Shown here: in pieces, positions 6,599 to 13,734 of the stretch | Position numbering within the stretch: position 1 is the stretch's first letter | Layout: the number at the start of each line of letters is the position of its first letter | NCBI GenBank assembly: GCA_044870185.1 | Contig: JBIOYL010000463.1 | Span: 1-17,626, forward strand | Origin: JBIOYL01 sp044870185 | GTDB taxonomy: Bacteria > Actinomycetota > CALGFH01 | Reading direction: 5' to 3' | DNA length: 17,626 nt | The notes under the pieces: model-generated | What the model was told of the DNA's origin: nothing | Databases searched by the model: none | The model's input: only the letters and a program-made list of their open reading frames with translations | Made by a program: the position numbers and the translations under genes

Positions 6599-7168
6599 TC
6601 AGCCAGGCGGGGCGTCGCTCTCCAGCAGACCGAACCAGCGCACGTGGTGGAAGCGTCCCTTGAGGTACAGGTGGTCGCGGAGCGTTCCCTCCTCACGGAA
6701 CCCCAGGTGCTCCAACACGCGCACCGACCGGGCGTTGCCGGGCAGCACGCCGGCCTCGATGCGATGCAGGCCAAGGCGCGCGAACCCGTAGGACACGACC
6801 GCGGCGACCGCTTCGGAGGCCAGCCCCCGACCCCACCAGCGGCGCGCCAGCTCGTAGCCGACCTCGGCGCGGCGATGCCGGGGCTGGATGTGCAGCAGCC
6901 CAACCGTGCCGATCATCGAGCCGTTCCCGACCGGCTCGATGGCCCAGCGGATCATCTCCCGGGCGGTGTAGCGGTCCTGGACCGACGCCAGCGCCGCTTG
7001 CGCCTCGGCCAGGGTGACCAGGGTGGGCATGCTGTGGTAGCGGGTGACCTGCTCGTCCCCGAGGATGCGCAGCAGCTCGCCGGCATCGTCGGGGCGCAGT
7101 GCCCGCAGGCGGAGGCGTGGCGTGGTCAACTCCGGGAACGCGTCTGGCCAGGTCAGCAGTTCACCCAT
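6599..7168 (-). CDS. GNAT N-acetyltransferase, RimJ/RimL type
   Basis: The 189-residue product is a standard GNAT acyltransferase that uses acetyl-CoA to acetylate an amine, often a ribosomal-protein N-terminus or a small molecule. Seen: the N-terminal strand LTTPRLRLRALRPDDA (14-29), the pyrophosphate-binding loop RRWWGRGLASEA (109-120), and the C-terminal NARSVRVLEHLGF (145-157) typical of RimJ/L-like enzymes. The ATG lies inside the last codons of the aminotransferase gene, giving an eight-base overlap, so it is the translationally coupled last gene of that operon. There is no strong Shine-Dalgarno sequence, consistent with coupling. Its place after two aminotransferases suggests it may act on a related amine, but general housekeeping is equally possible. 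Confidence 0.9.
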   Translation of the reverse strand: MGELLTWPDAFPELTTPRLRLRALRPDDAGELLRILGDEQVTRYHSMPTLVTLAEAQAALASVQDRYTAREMIRWAIEPVGNGSMIGTVGLLHIQPRHRRAEVGYELARRWWGRGLASEAVAAVVSYGFARLGLHRIEAGVLPGNARSVRVLEHLGFREEGTLRDHLYLKGRFHHVRWFGLLESDAPPG

Positions 7169-8519
7169 CTGACACACCCTGGACGGCTGAGCCCACCTGG
7201 GTCGGCGCCGGCCGGGCCAGGACCTGCTCGACCGCGGCGGCGGTGCGCTCGACCAGCTCGTCGACCTCGGCGTCGCTGACGACCAGGGGTGGGCCGAGCA
7301 GCACCAGGTCGCCGTCGGTGCCGTCGGCGCAGCCGGTCGACCAGTACACCAGCAGGCCGTGGCGGCGGGCGGTCGCGACCACCTGCTCGGTGACCCGGCG
7401 GGCGCGCGGGAACGGCGCCTTCGTCGCCCGGTCGGCCACCAGCTCGACCGCGACCAGGAGGCCGAGCCCGCGCACGTCGCCGACGCACGGATGGTCGCCG
7501 AGGCGGGCCGCCAGCCCGGCCAGCAGCCGCCTGCCCTGCAGCTCGGCCGCCTCGACCAGGCGCTCGGCGCGCAGGATGCGCAGCACCTCGCGGCCGGCGG
7601 CCGCACCGACCACGTGGTGGGAGTAGGTCAGGCCGTGGGTGAAGCCGTCCACACCGATCGTGTCGTGCACGGCGCCGCTGGCCACCGCCAGCCCGAGCGG
7701 CCAGTACCCGGAGGCGGCGCCCTTGGCGGCGACCAGGAGGTCGGGGCGGACCCCCCAGTGGTCGCAGCCGAACCAGCGACCGGTGCGGCCGAAGCCGGTC
7801 ATCACCTCGTCGGCGATGACGAGCACCCCGTGGCGGTGGCACACCTCGACCACGGCCGGCCAGTAGTCGTCGGGCGGCACCGCGGCGCCGAGCGCGGCGC
7901 CGCTCACCGGCTCGGCGATGAAGGCGGCCACCGTGTCCGGGCCGGCCGCCACGATCGCGCGTTCAAGCGCGGCCGCGTAGCGCTCGCCGCAGCCGGCCGG
8001 GTGGGTGTCGCCGAACGGGCAGCGGTACTCGTAGGCGGCCAGCGTGTGGACGGCCTGCCCGAGCCAGGGCAGGTAGGGGCGGCGCAGCGCGGCGCGGCCG
8101 GAGGCGTCCAGCGCCCCGCGGGTGTTGCCGTGGTAGGACCCCCAGCGGGCGATGATCCGGTGGCGGTCCTCGCCGCGCGCCAGATGGTAGGCGCGGGCCA
8201 TCTTGAGGGCGGTCTCGACCGCCTCGCTGCCCCCGGCGACCGGGTAGACGCGGGCGTCGTCGACCGGGACCACGGCGGCGAGCTCGTCGGCGTAGGCCTC
8301 CAGCGCCTCGGAGGTGAACATGGTGCCGTGGGCGTAGGCGACCCGGCCGGCCTGCTCGGCGATCACGGCGGCGACCGAGCGTCGGCCGTGGCCGACGCCG
8401 ACCACGACCGCGCCGCCGGCGCCGTCGAGGTAGCGGCGGCCGTCGCTGTCCCACAGCTGCGCGCCGCGGCCGCGGGCCACCCGGGGCAGCCCGCGGCCGC
8501 GCGCGAAGACGTGGCTCAC
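7161..8519 (-). CDS. Class III (omega-type) aminotransferase, copy 2
   Basis: The 452-residue product is a PLP fold-type I, class III aminotransferase that moves an amino group from an omega-amine or diamine to pyruvate or 2-oxoglutarate. Visible: GGSEAVETALKMAR (96-109), SYHGNTRGALDASGR (128-142), IAEPVSGAALGA (201-212), IADEVMTGFGRTGRWF (235-250) with Asp237 for the PLP ring nitrogen, and Lys266 in VAAKGAASGYWPLG as the Schiff-base lysine. I chose the GTG at 8519, seven bases after AGGTGA, because family N-termini begin there. An in-frame ATG at 8582 overlapping the previous stop (ATGA) would add 21 unlikely residues. It is only distantly similar to the upstream aminotransferase, so the pair is not a recent duplication. 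The substrate is unknown. Confidence 0.9.
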   Translation of the reverse strand: MSHVFARGRGLPRVARGRGAQLWDSDGRRYLDGAGGAVVVGVGHGRRSVAAVIAEQAGRVAYAHGTMFTSEALEAYADELAAVVPVDDARVYPVAGGSEAVETALKMARAYHLARGEDRHRIIARWGSYHGNTRGALDASGRAALRRPYLPWLGQAVHTLAAYEYRCPFGDTHPAGCGERYAAALERAIVAAGPDTVAAFIAEPVSGAALGAAVPPDDYWPAVVEVCHRHGVLVIADEVMTGFGRTGRWFGCDHWGVRPDLLVAAKGAASGYWPLGLAVASGAVHDTIGVDGFTHGLTYSHHVVGAAAGREVLRILRAERLVEAAELQGRRLLAGLAARLGDHPCVGDVRGLGLLVAVELVADRATKAPFPRARRVTEQVVATARRHGLLVYWSTGCADGTDGDLVLLGPPLVVSDAEVDELVERTAAAVEQVLARPAPTQVGSAVQGVSDG

Positions 8520-8526
8520 CGGCGGC

Positions 8527-8589
8527 TCACCTGACGTCCACGCCGTGCGGGTCGAGCTGCTCGCCGAGCAGGGCGACCTCATCCGCCAA
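8527..8589 (-). other. 20-codon micro-ORF between the two aminotransferase genes
   Basis: In the 59-bp gap between the aminotransferases, extending slightly into the first gene, a TTG-started frame preceded by GGAGG encodes about 20 residues reading ADEVALLGEQLDPHGVDVR. Its composition is protein-like, unlike the Ser/Thr/Arg-rich product of the overlapping frame. It could be a coupling peptide, a remnant C-terminus displaced by a frameshift, or chance. Confidence 0.2.
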
Positions 8590-10060
8590 CGACGTCCCCC
8601 TCCGCCTGCCCGGGGCGGCCGGCGACCACCTCGGCCCCGCCGGGCGCCTCCTCGGTGGTGGCCACCTCCTCGACCGCCTCGTCGAACAGCCGCAGCGCGG
8701 TGTGGCACTGCTCGGCGGTGACCACCAGCGGCGGCGACAGGCGCACGGCGCTGTCGCCCGCCTCCAGCACCAGCAGCCCCCGCCGGAAGCAGGCCAGTTG
8801 CACCGCCTCGGCCAGATGGGCGCTGGGCAGCTCGACCCCGATCATCAGCCCGACGCCGCGCACGTCTTCCACCAGCCAGGGCACGCGCGTCTGCAGCTGC
8901 TTGAGGCCGGCCAGCAGCTCCTCGCCGCGCGCGGCGGCGTTGTCGAGCAGCCGCTCGGAGCCGATGACCGCCAAGGTGGCCAGCGCGGCCGCGCACGGCA
9001 CCGGGCTGCCGCCGTAGGTGGAGCCGTGGGCGCCCGGGGACCAGCGCATCAGCTCGGCCCGGGCCATGAACGCGCCGAGCGGCAGCCCCGAGGCGATCCC
9101 CTTGGCCGAGCAGACGATGTCCGGCTCGACGCCGGCATGCTCGATCGCCCACATCCGCCCGGTGCGGCCCATGCCGGACTGGACCTCGTCGGCGACCAGC
9201 AGGATGCCGTGCCGCTCGCACACCGCCTTGAGCTTGGCCAGCCAGCCCGGCGGCGGCACGATGTAGCCGCCCTCGCCCTGGATCGGCTCGACCACCACGG
9301 CCGCCACCTCCGACGGGTCGACCTCGTAGCGGAACACCGTGCGCTCCAGATAGTCGACGGTGGCGTTGTCGCACGCCGGCCAGGTCAGGTTGATCGGGCA
9401 GCGGTGGCAGTAGGCGTAGGGGGCGTGGATGACCCCCGGCAGCAGCGGGCCGAAGTGGGCGTGGTAGCGTGCCTTGGACGCGGTCAGGGTCACCGACCCG
9501 TAGGTGCGGCCGTGGAAGCCGCCGTGGAAGCTGATCGCGTACTGGCGGCCGGTGGCCGCCCGGGCCAGCTTGAGCGCCCCCTCGACCGCCTCGGTGCCCG
9601 AGTTGGTGAGAAACGTCCGCACCGGGCCGGCGATCGGCGCCACCTCGGCCAGCGCCTCGCACAGCTCGGAGTAGATGGGCAGGTAGAAGTCGCTGGCCGA
9701 GTAGTGCAGCAGCTCGGCCGCCTGACGCTGGACCGCCGCGACCACCGTGGGGTGGGTGTGGCCGGTCGAGCACACCGCGATGCCGGCGTTGAAGTCCAGG
9801 AACAGGTTGCCGTCGACGTCCTCGACCGCCGAGCCGACCCCACGCCGGGGCACGAACGGGTAGGCGCGGGGCAGCGACGGGCTGGTGACCCGCGCGTCGC
9901 GCTCGAGCACCGCGCGGGCCGCCGGGCCGGGCAGCTCGGTGTGCAGGTCGGGCAGGGGCCGGTGCGGGTCCAGCCAGCCCGGCCCGCCCCCGGCCGGCCC
10001 GCCCCCGGCCGGCCCGGGCGGAGGCGGCTCGGGCCCGTCGGCGCGGCCGGGACGGTTCAC
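8579..10060 (-). CDS. Class III aminotransferase, 4-aminobutyrate/ornithine aminotransferase-like, copy 1
   Basis: The 493-residue product is a complete class III PLP aminotransferase closest by eye to 4-aminobutyrate aminotransferases. Seen: FLDFNAGIAVCSTGHTHP (87-104), TNSGTEAVEGALKLAR (152-167), SFHGGFHGRTYGS (177-189), VEPIQGEGGYIVPP (257-270), VADEVQSGMGRTGRMW (289-304) with Asp291, and Lys320 in CSAKGIASGLPLGA as the PLP lysine. The GTG start overlaps the aldehyde dehydrogenase stop (GTGA), so coupling is likely. The first 30 residues are a Pro/Gly-rich stretch carrying two PAGGG repeats and are probably disordered. The last 25 residues are also beyond the family's normal end. Its product aldehyde would be the natural substrate of the upstream dehydrogenase. 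Confidence 0.92.
   Translation of the reverse strand: MNRPGRADGPEPPPPGPAGGGPAGGGPGWLDPHRPLPDLHTELPGPAARAVLERDARVTSPSLPRAYPFVPRRGVGSAVEDVDGNLFLDFNAGIAVCSTGHTHPTVVAAVQRQAAELLHYSASDFYLPIYSELCEALAEVAPIAGPVRTFLTNSGTEAVEGALKLARAATGRQYAISFHGGFHGRTYGSVTLTASKARYHAHFGPLLPGVIHAPYAYCHRCPINLTWPACDNATVDYLERTVFRYEVDPSEVAAVVVEPIQGEGGYIVPPPGWLAKLKAVCERHGILLVADEVQSGMGRTGRMWAIEHAGVEPDIVCSAKGIASGLPLGAFMARAELMRWSPGAHGSTYGGSPVPCAAALATLAVIGSERLLDNAAARGEELLAGLKQLQTRVPWLVEDVRGVGLMIGVELPSAHLAEAVQLACFRRGLLVLEAGDSAVRLSPPLVVTAEQCHTALRLFDEAVEEVATTEEAPGGAEVVAGRPGQAEGDVVGG
9981..10017. repeat. 15-bp tandem repeat (2.5 copies) in aminotransferase N-terminus
   Basis: GGCCCGCCCCCGGCC occurs at 9981-9995 and 9996-10010 with a partial third copy. 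It keeps the frame and encodes repeated PAGGG on the minus strand near the N-terminus of the first aminotransferase. It probably arose by slippage in GC-rich sequence. Confidence 0.7.
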
Positions 10061-11619
10061 CCGACCACCGTCTGGGACTGCTCGCGCAGGTACTGCTGCA
10101 GATAGTAGGGGCCGCCGCCCGCCTTGCCGGTCGAGCCCGAGCCCTTCCAGCCGCCGAACGGCTGCACGCCCGGCCAGGCGCCGGTGGTCGCGCCGGCACG
10201 GCGGTTGACGTACACGACGCCGGCTTGGATGGTGTCCAGGAAGCGTTGCACCTCGGCCTGGTCGGCCGAGTAGAACCCGGCGGTCAGGCCGTAGGGGGTG
10301 TCGTTGGCGAGCGCCAGCCCCTCGTCGACCGAGTCGACCGCGGCGACGGCCACCAGCGGCACGAACAGCTCGTCGCGGAACAGGCGGTGGTCGGTGGGCA
10401 GGTCGGCGACCACCGTCGGGGCCACGTAGTTGCCGTCGGGCAGGCCGTCCCGGCCGCGCAGGACCTCCCCGCCCGTCACCACCCGCCCCTCCTTGGCGGC
10501 CTCGGCGACCGCCTGCTCGAAGCGGCCGACCGCCTGAGTGTCGATCACCGGGCCCATGTACACGCTGCGCTCGACCGGGTCGCCCACCACGAGGTGCTTG
10601 GCCCGCTCGGCCAGCTCGGCGGTGAACGCCTCGTACACCGGGCGTTCGACGTAGACCCGCGAGCAGGCCGAGCACTTCTGGCCCGAGTAGCCGAACGCCG
10701 AGCGCGCCACGCCGTCGGCGGCCAGCTCCAGGTCCGCCTTGGCCGACACGACGGTCGGGTTCTTGCCGCCCATCTCGATGATGGTCGGCTTGGGGTAGAC
10801 GTCGGCGAAGTGCCGGTAGATGTCCATGCCGACCTGGTAGGAGCCGGTGAAGGTGAGCCCGGCCACACCCGGGTGGGCGACCAGCGCCGCCCCGACCTCG
10901 TCGCCGCCGGGCAGGTAGTGGAACACGCCGGCCGGGACGCCGGCGTCGCGCAGGCATTCGTACAGCTTGAGCGCGGTGAACGAGCCCTGCGCCGAGGGCT
11001 TGAGCACGACCGTGTTGCCGGCCAAAAGCGCCGCCCCGGACGGGAAGGCGGCGATGGCCATCGGGAAGTTGAACGGGCTGATCACCGCCCACACCCCGTA
11101 CGGCTTGAGCACGCTGCGGGTGTGTTCGTCGGCGGACAGCCGGCCCATCGCGTGGTCGAAGCCGTCGTTGGCCTGCATCTGGTCGCAGGCGTAGCGGAAG
11201 TGGTCGGCCGACTCCTCCACGTCGCCCAGCGCCTCCAGCCGGTTCTTGCCGACCTCCATGCTCATGAGGGCGGCCAGCTCGTTGGCGCGCTCGCTGATCA
11301 CCTCGGCCGCCCGGCGCAGCAGCGCCACCCGCTCGGGCCAGGGCCGGCCCGACCAGGCCGGGAAGGCGGCTGTGGCGGCCGCGACCGCGTCGGCGACGTC
11401 GGCCTCGGTGGCCTCGTGGAAGGTGCCGAGCTTGAGGGTGGCGTCGTTGGGGCTGTACAGGTCGAAGGTGGTGCCGCCGGTGCGCGGCTCGCCGTCGACC
11501 CAGGCGGGCACGGTCCGCCCGAGCCAGCCGCGGGCGGTGGCCACGCCCTGCTCGTAGGCGGCGTGCAGCTCGTCGTTGTCGGCGGACAGGGTGGCGTAGG
11601 TGACGCGGAACGTGCCCAT
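10057..11619 (-). CDS. Aldehyde dehydrogenase, 1-pyrroline-5-carboxylate (glutamate semialdehyde) dehydrogenase-like
   Basis: The 520-residue product is a complete NAD(P)-dependent aldehyde dehydrogenase. Seen: the oxyanion-hole Asn184 in SPFNFP, Lys207 in VVLKPSA, LTFTGSYQVG (255-264), the general base Glu282 in IEMGGKNP, and the catalytic Cys316 in SGQKCSACSR. The C-terminal GVQPFGGWKGSGSTGKAGG and the total length of about 520 recall the L-glutamate-gamma-semialdehyde dehydrogenase (RocA/P5CDH) group more than succinate-semialdehyde dehydrogenases. No proline dehydrogenase is present, so the semialdehyde would come from the aminotransferases just downstream. The ATG at 11619 lacks a Shine-Dalgarno sequence, and an in-frame stop nine codons upstream rules out a longer N-terminus. 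It is the first gene of the operon. The enzyme class is certain and the exact aldehyde uncertain. Confidence 0.9.
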   Translation of the reverse strand: MGTFRVTYATLSADNDELHAAYEQGVATARGWLGRTVPAWVDGEPRTGGTTFDLYSPNDATLKLGTFHEATEADVADAVAAATAAFPAWSGRPWPERVALLRRAAEVISERANELAALMSMEVGKNRLEALGDVEESADHFRYACDQMQANDGFDHAMGRLSADEHTRSVLKPYGVWAVISPFNFPMAIAAFPSGAALLAGNTVVLKPSAQGSFTALKLYECLRDAGVPAGVFHYLPGGDEVGAALVAHPGVAGLTFTGSYQVGMDIYRHFADVYPKPTIIEMGGKNPTVVSAKADLELAADGVARSAFGYSGQKCSACSRVYVERPVYEAFTAELAERAKHLVVGDPVERSVYMGPVIDTQAVGRFEQAVAEAAKEGRVVTGGEVLRGRDGLPDGNYVAPTVVADLPTDHRLFRDELFVPLVAVAAVDSVDEGLALANDTPYGLTAGFYSADQAEVQRFLDTIQAGVVYVNRRAGATTGAWPGVQPFGGWKGSGSTGKAGGGPYYLQQYLREQSQTVVG

Positions 11620-11656
11620 AAGGGATGCGCCGAGGGACTGCCGCGGTCAGGCGGCA

Positions 11657-11740
11657 GGGGAATCGGCGCTCCACCTCCTTCCACAGACGACAGAGGAGTT
11701 ACGGCGCTGCTCCTCCCTCCGGGGGGTCGGCGCGAGCCGA
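11657..11740. promoter_or_regulatory. Structured leader upstream of the aldehyde dehydrogenase operon
   Basis: The 247-bp gap between the amidohydrolase end and the dehydrogenase start carries several paired elements. GAGGAG (11693-11698) can pair with CTCCTC (11710-11715). UCGGC-GCGA-GCCGA (11727-11740) is a perfect five-bp stem with a GNRA loop on the plus strand. The core CGGCGCT occurs at 11664-11670 and 11702-11708. A perfect Shine-Dalgarno AAGGAGG on the minus strand (11680-11674) has no start codon at a usable distance. An RNA leader or operator is possible. I recognise no known riboswitch class. Confidence 0.3.
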
Positions 11741-11866
11741 AGCGTGGCCGGCTCCCCAGGGTGTGGAGGCGAGTCTACCGTCCGGTCTGCCGGTCCGGCC
11801 GGCTCCAGCCGCTGTGCCGGGTGGCGTGCCGGATGGCGCCGGGCCCCGGGCTCCGGGTGGCGCCGG

Positions 11867-13465
11867 TCACCGGCGGGCTCCAGCCGCGGGCCGTTTGGCG
11901 CCGGGCACGGCGAGCTCGGCCGGCCCGTGCACCAGCCGTCCGGCGACCAGCGTGCACAGCGCCTCGGCGCCGACGAGCTTGGCCGGGTCGGTGGCCAGCA
12001 CGTCGCCGGCGAAGGCGGTCAGGTCGGCCCGCTGGCCGGGCGCGAGCCGGCCGCTCAGCCGCTCCTGGCGGGCCAGCAGGCGGCCGCCGAGGGTGAACAG
12101 CTCCAGGGCGACGGGCAGGCCGAGCCGCTGCGAGGGCCGGTTGTGGTGGACGGCGGCGGCCACCCCACGCCACGGGTCCAGCGGGGTGACGCTCGCGTCC
12201 GACGACCCGCCCATCGGCACGCCGTGGCGCCACAGGTCGGCGAACGGGTTCATGCTCTTGGCCCGGCGCGGGCCGAGCCGGGCGACGTACATGCCGCCCG
12301 GCCGGCCCCAGGCGGCGTCGAAGGCAGGCTGGACGCTGGCCGCCAGCCCCAGGCTGGCCATGCGCTCCACCCCGTCCAGGCCGAGCAGCTCGGCATGCTC
12401 GATACGGTGCCGGCAGGCCGCGAACGCACCCGAGCCGGCCACCCGGGCGGCCCGGCGTGCGCAGCGCAGCGCCTGACCGATGGCCCGGTCGCCGATGGCG
12501 TGCACGCCCACCTGGATGCCGGCCTCCGTCGCGCGCACGTACAGCTCGGTCAGCTCGCCGTCGTCGAGGTACAGCGACCCGGCCGTGTCCGGGCGGTCGG
12601 CGTAGGGGGCGCTGAGCGCCGCCGTGTGGGCGCCCAGCGAGCCGTCCAGGAGCAGGTCGCCGCCGAGCTGGCCGAGCTTGCGGCTGGCCGCGTAGGCGAG
12701 GTCGGCCTCCCCCCAGTAGCCGATGACCTCGACCGGCAGCCGCTCGGCCCGGTCGAGCAGCAGCTCGAAGTCGCGCCGGCCGGAGATGGCCGGGCCGCCC
12801 ATCTCGTGCACGCAGGTGACGCCCCTGCGGGCCGCCTCGGCCAGCGCGGCGTCCTGGGCGGCCAGGATCGCCCGGTCGGGCAGGCGCGCCAGCGCATGGC
12901 GGCGGGCCCGATGGTTGGCCTCGTCGCGCACGACCCCGGTGGGCCGGCCGTCCGGGCCGCGCTCGCAGCCGGCGGCGTGCAGCGCACCGGCCGCCTCGAG
13001 CAGGTCCAAGGTGGCCAGCCCCTGATGGCCGTCGACCCGGGACACGTACACGGCCCGCCCGCCGGCGGCCCGGGCGAGCTCGTCCGGGGTGGGCAGTCCC
13101 GGCTCGTCGAAGTGCGCGTCGTCGTAGCCGTCGCCCCACACCAGCCCGTCGGGCGAGGCGGCCGCGGGCACGCGCAGGCGCTCGAGCAGCTCGGCGGCCG
13201 AGCGGACCTCCCGCAGGCCGGCGCCGGCCAGGGCCAGCCCGGTGGTGGTCAGGTGGACGTGGGCGTCGACGAAGCCGGGCAGCACGGTGGCGTCGCCGAG
13301 GTCGACGACGCGGTCGGCGCCGAGCGAGCGCGCCTCGGCGGCCGGCGCCACCGCGGCGATGCGCCCGTCGGCGACGGCCACGGCGGCGTCCCGCCGTCGG
13401 CCCCACGGGTCGGTCGGGCCCGGCGCAGCCCAGACGGCGCGGGCGACGATGACGAGGCCGGCCAT
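11867..13465 (-). CDS. YtcJ-like amidohydrolase (amidohydrolase family 3)
   Basis: The 532-residue product is a metal-dependent amidohydrolase of the YtcJ/amidohydrolase-3 type, cytoplasmic enzymes that hydrolyse N-acyl or amide substrates. Seen: the metal-binding strand GFVDAHVHL (64-72), the GDLLLDGSLGAHTAAL segment, VHAIGDRAI, HRIEHAE, and the late GGSSDASVTPLDPWRG, which supplies the family's catalytic Asp. Length is normal. I chose the ATG at 13465; AAGGGG lies about eleven bases upstream, and the longer in-frame sequence up to 13711 is Arg/Pro-rich with no family similarity. It lies upstream of the dehydrogenase operon on the same strand but 247 bp away, so probably separate. It could release an amine or amino acid feeding that operon, which is inference only. 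Confidence 0.9.
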   Translation of the reverse strand: MAGLVIVARAVWAAPGPTDPWGRRRDAAVAVADGRIAAVAPAAEARSLGADRVVDLGDATVLPGFVDAHVHLTTTGLALAGAGLREVRSAAELLERLRVPAAASPDGLVWGDGYDDAHFDEPGLPTPDELARAAGGRAVYVSRVDGHQGLATLDLLEAAGALHAAGCERGPDGRPTGVVRDEANHRARRHALARLPDRAILAAQDAALAEAARRGVTCVHEMGGPAISGRRDFELLLDRAERLPVEVIGYWGEADLAYAASRKLGQLGGDLLLDGSLGAHTAALSAPYADRPDTAGSLYLDDGELTELYVRATEAGIQVGVHAIGDRAIGQALRCARRAARVAGSGAFAACRHRIEHAELLGLDGVERMASLGLAASVQPAFDAAWGRPGGMYVARLGPRRAKSMNPFADLWRHGVPMGGSSDASVTPLDPWRGVAAAVHHNRPSQRLGLPVALELFTLGGRLLARQERLSGRLAPGQRADLTAFAGDVLATDPAKLVGAEALCTLVAGRLVHGPAELAVPGAKRPAAGARR

Positions 13466-13563
13466 GGTGCGCACGCCCCTTTCCGGATCGGCCGGCGCCG
13501 CGCGGTAGCCGGACCGGGGGCCGTCATGGGAGGCCACGGGCAGCGCCGGTGGGATGCGCACGC

Positions 13564-13585
13564 AGTCTACGCGAACCGGATTCGC
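13564..13585. promoter_or_regulatory. Inverted repeat (possible operator) between divergent amidohydrolase and FtsH-like genes
   Basis: GCGAA-CCGGA-TTCGC at 13571-13585 is an inverted repeat with five-base arms in the 269-bp divergent gap. On the minus strand a possible -10 box TAGACT (13569-13564) abuts it, so a bound protein could block the amidohydrolase promoter. It resembles, but does not match, the actinobacterial LexA box CGAACN4GTTCG. No clear -35 is visible. Confidence 0.3.
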
Positions 13586-13734
13586 CTGACATCGACCCGG
13601 GCATCCTTTGGAAGGGTCGGCCCCAGACGGCGTGTCCGCCGCCTCCAGCGGGCATGGGATGGCGGACCGGCCAGGACAGCGCGCATACTTTGGGCAGAAC
13701 GAGGGGGCCAAGGGGCCCGGGAAGGGCGGCCGTC

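Noticed and set aside
8582..8582. ATG at 8582 as start of aminotransferase 2
   Set aside because: It gives a 21-residue Ser/Thr/Arg leader with no family similarity. GTG 8519 has AGGTGA seven bases upstream and fits the family N-terminus. The ATGA overlap keeps the alternative possible.
7161..10060. The two adjacent class III aminotransferases as a recent tandem duplication
   Set aside because: Their sequences differ throughout, including the motifs around the PLP lysine (CSAKGIASGLPLG versus VAAKGAASGYWPLG), so they are old, separate subfamilies.
11674..11695. Glycine riboswitch suspected from GGAG and CTCCTC elements near CGGCGCT
   Set aside because: The conserved aptamer order does not fit on either strand, and the neighbouring genes are not glycine cleavage or transport genes.
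10225..12096. 623-codon plus-strand frame over the aldehyde dehydrogenase
   Set aside because: Shadow frame rich in Gly, Arg, His and Val, opposite a complete aldehyde dehydrogenase with catalytic Cys and Glu.
13684..13691. CATACTTT as -10 promoter of the FtsH-like gene
   Set aside because: No -35-like sequence lies at a suitable distance, so it is only an AT-richer patch. It is not annotated.
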